DNA of 64,000 nucleotides from assembly GCA_013177795.1 (NCBI GenBank), contig JABLXY010000003.1, forward strand, positions 637,578 through 701,577, in the 5' to 3' direction. Each line of letters begins with the position of its first letter. Positions within the stretch are counted from its first letter, which is position 1. A program made the translations under genes and the position numbers. The notes under the pieces are model-generated. The model searched no databases. It saw only the letters and a list, made by a program, of their open reading frames with translations, and was not told the DNA's origin. Source of the stretch: Syntrophaceae bacterium. Its GTDB lineage: Bacteria; Desulfobacterota; Syntrophia; Syntrophales; UBA2192. Below are positions 48,801-57,327 of the stretch, in pieces.

Positions 48801-51249
48801 AGGGTTCATCCTGGTCTCTCTCTTTGCCACGGTCTCGAGCGTGATCTCGGGCATTGCCCAGACCCAGCAGGCGAAGAGCCGGGCCGAGCAGGCGCGCCGG
48901 GCCATGGAGGAGCGCTCGCGTGGGCACCTGATCAACGCGAAGTCGACCCAGGCGGAGATCCCTCTCATTTACGGACAGGTGCGCGTCGGGCTCAACCATT
49001 GCTACGTGGGCACCACGGGGGACCGGAACGATTACCTGCACATCGTCGGCATCATCGGCGAGGGGCCCATCGACGGCATCGTCCAGGTCGGCGGGGTCGA
49101 CCAGATCTGGATCGACGGCAAGCTCTGGACCGAGTACGGAGCCGATAACGTCCACTATGAGTTCTTCGACGGGTCCGCCTCCCAGGGCGTCTGCTCCACC
49201 CTGCACGACGCCGACGTCAACTGGGTCAACCCGCTGCGCAACACGGCGTATCTCTACATGCGCCTGAAGTACAACCAGGACAAGTTCCAGGGGCCGCCGG
49301 GCGAGATCACCGTGGAGGTCCGGGGGCTCGAGGTCTACGACCCGCGCACCGCCTCCGCGGCCTGGTCCGACAACCCGGCCCTGCACGTGCGCGACATGGT
49401 CGTCCGCAGCGCCCAGCGGGGCGGCATGGGCATCGACCCGTCGCGCCTCGACGATGCATCCTTCGGCGGTGCCGCCACCTACTGCGAGACGAAGGGATGG
49501 AAGGGGGCGGCCTGCATCAACCACAACCAGGCCGTGACGGACAATATCGCCCTGCTGCTCACAGCCTTCCGGGGCGAGCTGATCTACTCGGAGAACCTGT
49601 TCAAGCTGCGCTACCGCGACCTGGGATACGAGTCCCCGGTGATGACATTGACCGATGACGACGTGATCGCCCCCGCCGGCCGCACGACCTTGCAGATCAC
49701 CGAGGCCGACGTGTTCGACACGCCCACGGCCCTTCGCTGCAAGTTCCTGAACCCGGACAAGAGGTACCAGGTGGACGACCACGTCCTGCCCGACACGGAG
49801 GCGGTGGCCTCGGAGGGCTACCGGGAGGACGGGGCGGACATGACCGCCGTGGGCGGCTACGCGAACGTGGTGAAGATGGCAAACTACCTGCTGGAGCGCC
49901 GCCGGCTTGGCAAGGAGGCGACGTTCCAGGCCCGGTCCCGGTGCGCCGCGCTCGAGCCGTGCGACGTCGTCCTGTTTTCGCACCGCAAGCCGGGCTGGAC
50001 GAACAAGCACTTCCGCGTGATGAACGTCCGCGTGGCCATGGACGGCTCCTGCGCCCTGTCGCTGCAAGAGGAGTACTCGAGCCTCTACGACGACGTCTAC
50101 AACCTCTCGGCCCACACCTGGCGCGATACGACCCTGCCCTCGCCCCTGTCGGACGTGCCGTCTGTGCGGAACGTCTCCGACGCCGAGGAGGTCTACAATT
50201 ACCGCGGCCGGTCCTGGACACGCTGGAAGATCGATTTCGACCCGCCCGACCCCCAGGTCTACCCGTTCTGGAAGCACGCCGAGATCTGGCTCCGGATCGG
50301 CGAGACGGGCGACTGGAAGTTCTTGACCGTGGCCACCACGGATTTCCAGCTGGACCCCGTCGAGGAGGGGCGGACCTACTACTGCCGGATGCGCTCGGTG
50401 AGCATCTTCGAGACGAAGGAGCCCCTCGATGGCAGCTACACCGTGTCCCGCATGATCCAGGGCAAGACGTCCCTACCCTCGGACATGACACCCATCACGG
50501 CCGTCGCCTCCGCCGACACGGTGTCGATCCTCGGCGAGGCCCTCTCCGAACCGGACATCGAGGGCTACGAGCTGCGGATGGGCGACGGCTGGCAGGGCGC
50601 CCTGCTCATGGGGTTCTACAAGGCCCCCATGATCCGGTTCTCCGGCGTGCGGCCGGGCACCTTCACCTGGTGGCTCGCGCCCATGGACAACCGGGGTCAG
50701 TACGCGAACACGAAGCGCTCGGCCCAGTGCACCGTGCGCTACCCGGCGGGCTACGAGGACAAGAACACCTGGTCCTGGGATTTCACGACGGGTACGCACT
50801 CCAACACCGAGCATGCGACGTACAACAGCCAGGATGCGCTGCGGTGCTCCCACACGGGCGGAGTTCTCACGGGGATGTGGACGTCCCCGGAATACGACCT
50901 TGGCTCGATCAAGACGGTTCGCGTCTGGGGGGACTTTCTGACGGCCTTCGTCGCTTCGAACCAGACGTGGGGCGGGATCCTGCCCGGCGGCACGACCTGG
51001 GCGGACATCGGGATCTCGACCAAGCGGTGGTACGAGATCTTCGCCGCCACCATCGCCGGGCAGCTCCGGGCGAAGCTCAAATGGGGGGATTCGTCCGGAT
51101 CTCTCACGAACGAGGCGTCCTTCTTCGAGCTGCTCGCGCCCGAGATCACAGGCCGGTACGTACAGGTCGAGATCACGCTGACTGACCCCACGCCGGATTC
51201 CGTCCTGTATCTGTACAAACTGAACATGAAGGCGGCCTACTGGCAGTGA
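48790..51249 (+). CDS. tail tip / host specificity protein (gpJ-like)
   Basis: 819 residues. An N-terminal hydrophobic stretch (FILVSLFATVSSVISGIA) precedes a conserved J-like part (IPLIYGQVRVGL, GEGPIDGIVQVGGVDQIWIDGK, RDMVVRSAQRGGMGIDPSRLDD). Fibronectin-like beta repeats follow in the C-terminal half. Shorter than lambda J (1132 aa), so receptor contact may be taken by the fibre genes downstream. Confidence 0.85.
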   Translation: MGVEGFILVSLFATVSSVISGIAQTQQAKSRAEQARRAMEERSRGHLINAKSTQAEIPLIYGQVRVGLNHCYVGTTGDRNDYLHIVGIIGEGPIDGIVQVGGVDQIWIDGKLWTEYGADNVHYEFFDGSASQGVCSTLHDADVNWVNPLRNTAYLYMRLKYNQDKFQGPPGEITVEVRGLEVYDPRTASAAWSDNPALHVRDMVVRSAQRGGMGIDPSRLDDASFGGAATYCETKGWKGAACINHNQAVTDNIALLLTAFRGELIYSENLFKLRYRDLGYESPVMTLTDDDVIAPAGRTTLQITEADVFDTPTALRCKFLNPDKRYQVDDHVLPDTEAVASEGYREDGADMTAVGGYANVVKMANYLLERRRLGKEATFQARSRCAALEPCDVVLFSHRKPGWTNKHFRVMNVRVAMDGSCALSLQEEYSSLYDDVYNLSAHTWRDTTLPSPLSDVPSVRNVSDAEEVYNYRGRSWTRWKIDFDPPDPQVYPFWKHAEIWLRIGETGDWKFLTVATTDFQLDPVEEGRTYYCRMRSVSIFETKEPLDGSYTVSRMIQGKTSLPSDMTPITAVASADTVSILGEALSEPDIEGYELRMGDGWQGALLMGFYKAPMIRFSGVRPGTFTWWLAPMDNRGQYANTKRSAQCTVRYPAGYEDKNTWSWDFTTGTHSNTEHATYNSQDALRCSHTGGVLTGMWTSPEYDLGSIKTVRVWGDFLTAFVASNQTWGGILPGGTTWADIGISTKRWYEIFAATIAGQLRAKLKWGDSSGSLTNEASFFELLAPEITGRYVQVEITLTDPTPDSVLYLYKLNMKAAYWQ

Positions 51250-51257
51250 GGTGATCA

Positions 51258-51515
51258 ATGGCCATGGATATCAGGCTGGACACGGTAACCAAAACCGGCA
51301 AGGTCTACACCGCCTATGTGCAGCTGGTCGACTCCAAGTCGGGAAAGATCCTGGAGACCTTCAGCTGCACCTATGACCCGGACAAGAAAGGCGGCTTTGC
51401 GGCCGCCCTGAAGGCGAAGGCCGAAGCGGTCAAGGCCCGGATCGAGGAGAAAGACGCGGCCCGCGGCGAGATCGAGGCGGTTATCGCCCAGATCAGGGCC
51501 GAGACTGGAGGATGA
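51258..51515 (+). CDS. 85-aa tail-region protein
   Basis: A beta hairpin start (MAMDIRLDTVTKTGKVYTAYVQLVDS) is followed by a charged helix (residues ~45-80, Ala/Glu/Lys-rich). Starts 8 bp after gpJ, probably a small chaperone or fibre-linked protein. Family unknown. Confidence 0.6.
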   Translation: MAMDIRLDTVTKTGKVYTAYVQLVDSKSGKILETFSCTYDPDKKGGFAAALKAKAEAVKARIEEKDAARGEIEAVIAQIRAETGG

Positions 51516-51516
51516 G

Positions 51517-52299
51517 ATGGCGCAGAACTTCACGGACGATTGCTTTGACGCCAGCCATGTCGGGCAGACGGATCTCGGCAACATGGAGAACAATTTCGCC
51601 TGCCTGAAGAGCAGCTTCAGCGGGAGCTCCGCCCCGTCGAACCCCGTCGCGGGGATGCTCTGGTACGACACGACGAACAACCTGCTGAAGCTCCGCAACG
51701 CGGCCAACAACGCCTGGCTCGAGATCTACGACTTCGGCAACGACCGGGTAGCAGCGGGCAAGGTGGGGACCGATTCCCTCGCCTCCGGCGCCGTGACGGA
51801 TGCGAAGGTGACCAGCGTCGGGGGCTCCAAGATCACCGCGGGCAGCATCCCCTCCGGGAAATTCCAGGCCGGCGCGATCGCCGGCGCGGATATCGCCGAC
51901 GGCACTGTCACGCGGGCGAAGATCGGCGCCTATACGGCCGGAAATTACTTCATTATCGGAAGCGATCCAGAAAAAACGACAGCGGCGACATCCTACACGA
52001 AGGTCAAGGAGATCGTCGTAACCCGCACCGGGACACTGCGGGTCAGTTTTGCTCTTGCGTCCGGGTCGAACGGGATCAATGCCTACGGCCGTGTATACCG
52101 CAACGGGGTTGCCGTCGGTACGGCCAGGAATACCACATCCACAACTCCCGAGACTTACTCGGAAGACATCTCCGGATGGGGGCCGAATGATCTTTGCCAG
52201 ATATACGCCTACACGCAAAGCGGAGCATATCCGGCCAAGGTTACGAACTTCAGGCTCTACACCGGGGCTCCCGAGCGTGAATACGTAACGATGGATTAA
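51517..52299 (+). CDS. tail fibre protein, 260 aa
   Basis: The first 70 residues have the conserved GMLWYDTTNNLLKLRNA tail-fibre motif. A middle region of Gly/Ala/Ser pseudo-repeats follows (GAVTDAKVTS, GAIAGADIADGTVTRAKI), typical of triple-helical fibre shafts. The C-terminal domain is beta-rich (RVYRNGVAVGTARN). Likely an adhesin/fibre at the tail tip. Confidence 0.75.
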   Translation: MAQNFTDDCFDASHVGQTDLGNMENNFACLKSSFSGSSAPSNPVAGMLWYDTTNNLLKLRNAANNAWLEIYDFGNDRVAAGKVGTDSLASGAVTDAKVTSVGGSKITAGSIPSGKFQAGAIAGADIADGTVTRAKIGAYTAGNYFIIGSDPEKTTAATSYTKVKEIVVTRTGTLRVSFALASGSNGINAYGRVYRNGVAVGTARNTTSTTPETYSEDISGWGPNDLCQIYAYTQSGAYPAKVTNFRLYTGAPEREYVTMD

Positions 52300-52324
52300 T
52301 CGATCTGCCCTACAGGAGGACATC

Positions 52325-52747
52325 ATGGCGAGCTTCAACAAGTTCAATGACTTCGTCGAGCAGTTGGCCAAGGGCGTACACCAGCTCCACGCCGCCGGGC
52401 ACACCCTCAAGGTGTTTCTGACCAACGAGGCGCCGCAGGCCACGGACACGGTCAAGGCGGACATGGTGGAAATCACGGCACAGAACGGCTACCCGGCGGG
52501 CGGCGCGGACATCCAGAACGACTGTTCGGAGACCGGCGGCACGCTGACCGTGACGGCGCAGGATGTGGTCTTCACGGCATCCGGCGGTTCCTTCGGGCCG
52601 TTCCGGTACGCCGTCATCTACAACGACACGCCGACCTCGCCGGCGGATCCGCTCGTGGGCTGGTACGACTACGGCAGCTCCATCACGGTCCTCGACGGCG
52701 AGACCTTCACCGTGGACTTCGGGGTCAGCCTGCTGACGCTCTCGTAA
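52325..52747 (+). CDS. tail-fibre-associated protein, 140 aa
   Basis: MASFNKFNDFVEQLAKGVHQLHAAGHTLKVFLTNEAP with a following beta domain (GGSFGPFRYAVIYNDTP) is a pattern often seen in fibre clusters of lambda-like prophages. It is probably a structural capping protein. Starts after ACAGGAGGACATC. Confidence 0.7.
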   Translation: MASFNKFNDFVEQLAKGVHQLHAAGHTLKVFLTNEAPQATDTVKADMVEITAQNGYPAGGADIQNDCSETGGTLTVTAQDVVFTASGGSFGPFRYAVIYNDTPTSPADPLVGWYDYGSSITVLDGETFTVDFGVSLLTLS

Positions 52748-52764
52748 CGCAATAGAGGTGACCG

Positions 52765-52920
52765 ATGACCAGATATTACCTCGTACCGAACGAAACCGAT
52801 CCCGACAAGCTGCGGCGACTCCACGCCCGAAAGGCCCCCAAATACCCCGATCTCATCAAGGGTAACGTCAGAGGGGTCACGGATTTCGACGATTGGTATC
52901 AATACGTCCGGCGTCCGTGA
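52765..52920 (+). CDS. 51-aa hypothetical protein
   Basis: ATG 52765 after AGAGGTGACCG. A small basic protein (PNETDPDKLRRLHARKAPKYP) with a repeat-like WYQYVRRP end. It lies between fibre genes. Function unknown. Confidence 0.5.
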   Translation: MTRYYLVPNETDPDKLRRLHARKAPKYPDLIKGNVRGVTDFDDWYQYVRRP

Positions 52921-52992
52921 TCGCGACGGCCTAGAAGAGGCCATATTATAGAATGGCTGATCGGAGAGAGACGTACATTGAGGTCCCTGTAA

Positions 52993-53601
52993 ATGGCATC
53001 GGATAGTTTTACCGGAACAAACGGGACTGCCCTGACAACCCACGACGCGAATTGGTCCCTATGTGCAGATGATGATTTCGGAAGAATCTATGGCAATGGC
53101 GTGTCATACGGCGTTTGGTCTACAGGCAGCTACCGGTACGCAGGGTCAAACGGGAATGAGAGCATCATCACGCTAAAGGCCGGAGCGAACAATGGGTCGA
53201 CCGCAAAAGTAGGCCCGGCAGTGCGCATGGGGTCTACAACGTCTGGATATCATCTACTTCTTGGCTCGATAAGCGGGTCGAATTATACTTATTTGCATGT
53301 CTACAAAAACAGAGATTGGCAATCAGTGTTTTCAGGGACTTGGAGCATCAACTCGGATCATGTGGTCCGAATCGTTGCATCCGGTACGGGCTCTACAGTT
53401 ACCATTAATTGCTACGTAGACGGAATCTTCGTGGGGTCTTGGGATGATTCGTCTACACCCTACATCAGCGGCCTGTCTGGAATATATTTAGTGGGAGACG
53501 GATCGAATGACTATGCGTTCGGTGATGACTGGTCTGACGGGGCGATTTCGTCAAAATCGTTAATTCCCAACAACATGATGCAACACTATCTGGTGAGATA
53601 G
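52993..53601 (+). CDS. lectin-like jelly-roll fibre domain protein
   Basis: 202 residues. Ser/Gly/Tyr-rich strand-loop sequence (NWSLCADDDFGRIYGNG, GSTVTINCYVDGIFVG) of the concanavalin-type jelly roll used in fibre heads. Base composition and codon use are lower in GC than the flanking tail genes, suggesting recent exchange. A receptor-binding role is likely. Confidence 0.65.
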   Translation: MASDSFTGTNGTALTTHDANWSLCADDDFGRIYGNGVSYGVWSTGSYRYAGSNGNESIITLKAGANNGSTAKVGPAVRMGSTTSGYHLLLGSISGSNYTYLHVYKNRDWQSVFSGTWSINSDHVVRIVASGTGSTVTINCYVDGIFVGSWDDSSTPYISGLSGIYLVGDGSNDYAFGDDWSDGAISSKSLIPNNMMQHYLVR

Positions 53602-53613
53602 GAGAACAATAAT

Positions 53614-54084
53614 ATGGGTAGAATCTACCGAGTGCCGTTCAATGCCGTGGCCGTCACGGCGCAGCAGGACCTCTTCGAGATCACCGCGGCATCGAACAAG
53701 CCCTGCCGCATCCATGCCTGGATGGTCACACAGTCATCCGAGGTCGGCGACGCGCAGGAAGAGGGGCTGAACCTCGTGCTCAAGCGCGGCAACAGCTCCA
53801 CGACCTCCGGCAGCGGCGGGACAGCCCCGACCCCGGTGCCGCAGAATCCGAACGACTCTGCGGCCGGGTTTTCCGCCGAGGTGAACAACACCACGAAGAT
53901 GACCGGCGGCACCATCGTCCTGGAGGAGCCGCACAACTGGAACGTGCGGGCCCCGTACCTCATGGTGTACACCCCGGAGACGCGGCCGGTCATCCTGCCC
54001 GGCGAGCGCAAGACGCTCGAACTGGCGACGACCCCGGCGGACTCCATCACCATGAGCGGCTTCATGATCGTTGAGGAAGAGTAA
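53614..54084 (+). CDS. tail-tip associated protein, 156 aa
   Basis: Beta-rich protein (MGRIYRVPFNAVAVTAQQDLFEITA, IVLEEPHNWNVRAPYLMVYTPE). This layout is often found near fibre genes in prophages. Starts after GGAGAACAATA. Probably a structural or decoration protein. Family not named. Confidence 0.65.
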   Translation: MGRIYRVPFNAVAVTAQQDLFEITAASNKPCRIHAWMVTQSSEVGDAQEEGLNLVLKRGNSSTTSGSGGTAPTPVPQNPNDSAAGFSAEVNNTTKMTGGTIVLEEPHNWNVRAPYLMVYTPETRPVILPGERKTLELATTPADSITMSGFMIVEEE

Positions 54085-54087
54085 CCG

Positions 54088-55164
54088 ATGCCGCACGTGT
54101 TCCGCCGGCCATTCGATTACGCCGTCCGCCTGCCGCGGCCCTTCGTGCCGTCGAGGGTCACCGCGAACCACTATGTGCTCACGGCCGACGCCGGCACGTT
54201 CACCCTCGCAGGGACGGCGGCCGCAGTCAGGAAGGGATACCGGCTCAGCGCCGCGAGCGGCAGCATCGCTCTGGCCGGGATGGCCGCAAGCCTGGAGAAG
54301 GGAAGCAAGCTCTCCGCTGGTGCCGGGTCTTTTACCCTGTCCGGCACGGCGGCATCGCTGAAGCGCAGTTACAGGCTCAGCGCTGAAAGCGTCTCCTTCG
54401 CGCTGGGCGGTACCCAGACGGCCCTCAAGCGCGGTTGCCGGGTAAGTGCCGCGGCCGGGTCGTTTGCCCTCTCCGGGGCCGACGTGGCGTTCCACAAGGG
54501 CCTCCGCCTGGCGGCCGGGAGCGGCGGCTTCGCCCTGTCCGGGACGGACGCCGCCTTCCGGAGGACGTACCGCCTGAGCGCCGGGCCCGGATCGTTCGCC
54601 CAGGCCGGCACCCAGGCAAGCCTCGAATACAACCACCGTCTGGCGGCCGCCCCTGGATCATTCTCACTCGGCGGCGCGGATGCGGCCCTGCGCAAGGGGA
54701 CGGGCCTGGTGGCCGGATCCGGGGCCTTCGTGCTCGCCGGCCAGGATGTCGCCTTCCGCCGCGGCTACGCGATCAGGGCCGAAAGCGGCGGATTCGCCCA
54801 GGCCGGCACCCCGGCGGCTCTCAGGGCCTCCCGCAGGCTCGCGGCCGGGGGGTCGGCCTTTGCCCTGTCCGGAGCCTCCGCGGGTCTCCATCGCGGCATG
54901 CGGGTAAGCGCCGGCATCGGCGCATTCGCACTGACGGGCCTGGCCGTGTCGCTGCGGCACCTCCGGGTGTTGCCGGCCGGGCCCGGCGTCTACGTGCTCG
55001 CGGGGCGCGACGCATCGCTGATCTATACCCCACTCGAGGCGTACAAGCTTCTGCGTGTTACATTCGGACCGATGAAGAAGCCCGGCTTGACGGGCAACTT
55101 GCGATCGGCGCGGATCTCAATTTCTCACCGCAGCAGCTCGATCGGTGCCGGCGGGCTTCAGTGA
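54088..55164 (+). CDS. tail fibre with thirteen 22-residue repeats
   Basis: 358 residues. Residues ~29-314 consist of 13 exact-length 22-residue repeats with consensus YRLSAGSGSFALSGTDAALRRG, differing at several positions each. This predicts a beta-helix or stacked-sheet fibre. The head (residues 1-28) and a short tail (315-358) are non-repeating. Begins 3 bp after the previous gene. Likely an adhesive fibre adaptable by repeat number. Confidence 0.75.
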   Translation: MPHVFRRPFDYAVRLPRPFVPSRVTANHYVLTADAGTFTLAGTAAAVRKGYRLSAASGSIALAGMAASLEKGSKLSAGAGSFTLSGTAASLKRSYRLSAESVSFALGGTQTALKRGCRVSAAAGSFALSGADVAFHKGLRLAAGSGGFALSGTDAAFRRTYRLSAGPGSFAQAGTQASLEYNHRLAAAPGSFSLGGADAALRKGTGLVAGSGAFVLAGQDVAFRRGYAIRAESGGFAQAGTPAALRASRRLAAGGSAFALSGASAGLHRGMRVSAGIGAFALTGLAVSLRHLRVLPAGPGVYVLAGRDASLIYTPLEAYKLLRVTFGPMKKPGLTGNLRSARISISHRSSSIGAGGLQ

Positions 55165-55302
55165 GAATCTCGCATCTCCCCTGGCCGGGACGGCTGCCTG
55201 CCCCACCGCCTCCCGGCCCCTTCCTTTTTAACTCGCAATATGTAATAAGAATCCCGCCATGGACGTGATAGATTCATCACAAATTCTACGGGAGGTGGAG
55301 CC

Positions 55303-55863
55303 ATGAAGGGCAGGTCAGTGGCCGCTCTGGCGGCGGTGGTGATGTTTTTGGGGTGTGCATCGGACATGGTCTCGAAGAACGGCAGCTTCAAGGGAAGCTT
55401 CAAGCCCGACATCGAATCGCGCAGGGATTCCTGGCAGATCTATTCCGTGGGCAACGAGCAGGGCGCAACCGCCATGGCCACTTTCATGCTCGTGGGAATC
55501 CCCGTCGTCGTTCCCTCCGTTCAGGTAAAGGCCGACATCACGCTCGACGAGGCGATCCAGGAAACCTGCCGCGTCGCCTATTACCAGGATTGTCTGGCTG
55601 AGGCTTTCAGAATGGGCAACGAGCCCGCGGAACTCCGGGTTCGGGCGAGCGTGCACCTGCGCGACGGATTGAAGAAGATTCTCAAGGTGGAAGTCATAGA
55701 CGACCGCCAGAAGCTCACGCCCGGCGACGTGAAGATCTATTCCAACTGGCGGGAATACTCGGTGGCCGGATCCGGTCTTGTGATCACCCGCGAAAACATC
55801 CCGGACGATGTCATCCGCGATCTGTTGAGCGGGCAGACGGCCGCCCAACATCGGTTCCGATGA
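55303..55863 (+). CDS. lipoprotein near attR (possible lysogenic conversion gene)
   Basis: 186 residues with a lipoprotein signal: MKGRSVAALAAVVMFLGCAS, lipobox FLGC with the modified Cys near residue 18. The mature part is alpha/beta (AIQETCRVAYYQDCLAEAF, VEVIDDRQKLTPGDVK). It lies after the fibre genes, next to attR, with its own ribosome site, so it may be expressed in the lysogen and change the host surface. No known family recognised. Confidence 0.65.
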   Translation: MKGRSVAALAAVVMFLGCASDMVSKNGSFKGSFKPDIESRRDSWQIYSVGNEQGATAMATFMLVGIPVVVPSVQVKADITLDEAIQETCRVAYYQDCLAEAFRMGNEPAELRVRASVHLRDGLKKILKVEVIDDRQKLTPGDVKIYSNWREYSVAGSGLVITRENIPDDVIRDLLSGQTAAQHRFR

Positions 55864-55865
55864 CA

Positions 55866-55888
55866 AATGTAGTCACAATGTAGTCACA
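55866..55888. repeat. tandem AATGTAGTCACA repeat (arm-type site candidate)
   Basis: AATGTAGTCACA occurs twice with an 11-bp period (55866-55877, 55877-55888), 35 bp from the attR core inside the prophage. Short direct repeats here are typical integrase arm-binding sites. Confidence 0.5.
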
Positions 55889-55897
55889 GGGCAAATG

Positions 55898-55929
55898 AAA
55901 AAGGGGTTGGATTTTGCATCCAACCCCTT
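55898..55929 (-). terminator. tRNA-Phe terminator at attR
   Basis: AAGGGGTTGG (55901-55910) and CCAACCCCTT (55920-55929) form a perfect 10-bp stem with a 9-nt loop; on the minus strand a U-run follows. It corresponds to the terminator sites at the other tRNA-Phe copies. Confidence 0.75.
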
Positions 55930-55984
55930 GATTTTCCTGGTGGGTCAGGGCGGAGTCGAACCGCCGACACTCGGATTTTCAGTC
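55923..55984. repeat. attR (62-bp core)
   Basis: Identical to 17449-17510. It covers the 3' half of the tRNA-Phe gene plus 15 bp of downstream sequence, so integration leaves the tRNA intact. Confidence 0.93.
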
Positions 55985-56013
55985 CGATGCTCTACCTGCT
56001 GAGCTACCGACCC
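55938..56013 (-). tRNA. tRNA-Phe(GAA)
   Basis: 76 nt ending in encoded CCA. Folds as a cloverleaf: acceptor GGGTCGG/CTGACCC (one G-U), D-arm GCTC...GAGC, anticodon arm TCGGA-CTGAAAA-TCCGA with anticodon GAA, variable GTGTC, T-arm GGCGG-TTCGACT-CCGCC. It is the attachment site of the prophage. Confidence 0.97.
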
Positions 56014-56033
56014 CTGTGCGCTTTAAAGATGTT

Positions 56034-56555
56034 TTAACTAAATAAATTGCCCTGGTTTGTCAAGGCATTTTTTGGCGGGATCTCGATCTCGACGACCTGG
56101 TAGAGATCGATGACGACGGTGCCGGCGATTTTGTCATGCCAGCCCTGCTTGCGCCTGTCCGCGCCCGCCCAGAGGAAGCCCATCAGCATGGGGATGCCGG
56201 AGACGATGTAGCCCACCCAGCGCAGGAAGGCCGTCCCGAAGCCGATCGGCTCGCCCGTTTCCTGGACGACTCGAAGCCCCAGCAGCCGTTTGCCCGGCGT
56301 CTGCCCCGTCGTGCCGTGGAAGTACGTGAAGTAGGCCATATCCAGCAGGACGGTGACGGTCTGGTACAGCAGGAAGACCCTCCCCCCCAGCTCCAGCAGG
56401 GCCTCCGGGTCGGCTGACATGGCGCGGGGAGAGATGCCGAGGCCGAAGGCCGTCGCACCAACGAAAAACAGGACCATGCCGATGAAACCGAGGATGATCT
56501 TGTCGACCGTGAAGGCGTAGAGCCGCCGCCAGAACCCGCCGTAGTGCCTATCCAT
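56034..56555 (-). CDS. RDD-family membrane protein
   Basis: 173 residues from ATG 56555 (MDRHYGGFWRRLYAFTVDKI). The RDD pattern (R in WRRLYAF, D in TVDKI) is followed by three to four membrane spans and TPGKRLLGLRVV. The C-terminus has AGTVVIDLYQ. Cellular role is unknown for most members (some link to Na/H exchange). It overlaps the rsmE end by 8 bp and belongs to its operon. Confidence 0.8.
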   Translation of the reverse strand: MDRHYGGFWRRLYAFTVDKIILGFIGMVLFFVGATAFGLGISPRAMSADPEALLELGGRVFLLYQTVTVLLDMAYFTYFHGTTGQTPGKRLLGLRVVQETGEPIGFGTAFLRWVGYIVSGIPMLMGFLWAGADRRKQGWHDKIAGTVVIDLYQVVEIEIPPKNALTNQGNLFS

Positions 56556-57324
56556 CGTGATCCTTTCCCTCGAGCGCCCCGAGCAGGCCGCATTCATACT
56601 GCAAAACGGCGAGAATGGCAAGGGCCGCGGTCTCCACGCGCAGGACGAGCCGTCCGAGGCTTGCCGTCAGGAAACCCGCCTGCCTCGCCAGCTCCGCCTC
56701 CTCGCCCGACAGGCCGCCCTCGGGCCCGACGACGAGAAAGAACTCCCGGGCCGACCGGGCCTCGGCGCCCCTCAGGATCTCCCGGATGGAGCGCTCCGAT
56801 TCGGCCTCCCAGAAGAAGATCTTCACGGCCCCCGGCGGCGCCTGCCCGAGGGCCTCCCGGAAGGCGAGGGGCTCGGCGATCTCGGGCACGTCGGCCCGGC
56901 CGCACTGCTCGGCCGCCTCGGCGGCGATCCGGCGCCAGCGCTCGAGCCGCCGCGCGGACCTGTCCTCGGTGCGCTGCGGGATCGTCCGGGCGGAGCGGAA
57001 GGGGATGATGCGGGCCGCGCCCAGCTCCGTCGCCTTTTGGACGATGAATTCCATCTTGTCGCCCTTCGGCAGGGCCTGGGCCAGCGTGATGCGCACGGGG
57101 CTCTGGACGGGCACGCGCTTGCGGGCGACGATTCGCGCCGTGCCCCCCCGGCCCTCGAGGCGCTCGATCACGCTCCGGTACTCCCAGCCCGTCCCGTCGA
57201 ACAGCAGGATCGCGTCACCGCGGCCCAGGCGGAGCACGCTTCGCAGGTAGCGGACCGTGTCCGCGGCCAGCTCGACAGACTCCTTCCCTTCGGGGATGGG
57301 GGGGAAATAGATCCGGGGCGTCAT
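56548..57324 (-). CDS. rsmE: 16S rRNA m3U1498 methyltransferase
   Basis: 258 residues, the usual RsmE size, with a small N-terminal PUA-like domain (residues ~15-75) and a SPOUT methyltransferase domain. Diagnostic segments are QALPKGDKMEFIVQKATELGA, VVGPEGGLSGEE and LGRLVLRVETAAL. It methylates U1498 of 16S rRNA in the ribosome. It starts 3 bp after prmA, transcribed together with it. Confidence 0.92.
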   Translation of the reverse strand: MTPRIYFPPIPEGKESVELAADTVRYLRSVLRLGRGDAILLFDGTGWEYRSVIERLEGRGGTARIVARKRVPVQSPVRITLAQALPKGDKMEFIVQKATELGAARIIPFRSARTIPQRTEDRSARRLERWRRIAAEAAEQCGRADVPEIAEPLAFREALGQAPPGAVKIFFWEAESERSIREILRGAEARSAREFFLVVGPEGGLSGEEAELARQAGFLTASLGRLVLRVETAALAILAVLQYECGLLGALEGKDHDG

Positions 57325-57327
57325 CCC

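Larger units (their letters stand above)
17449..55984. mobile_element. lambda-like tailed prophage integrated in tRNA-Phe
   Basis: About 38.5 kb between 62-bp identical direct repeats (17449-17510, 55923-55984). It contains integrase, repressor, early, replication, packaging, head, lysis and tail modules in coherent order, with no evident break in an essential gene. The terminase (GpA type), portal (lambda type), protease-capsid gene and M-L-K-J-like tail tip indicate a siphovirus with lambda-like head and tail. Confidence 0.92.

Noticed and set aside
54174..55030. Repeats in the fibre gene as a possible CRISPR array
   Set aside because: The repeats are 66 bp, coding, without unique spacers, and in frame; there are no cas genes. 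It is protein repetition.
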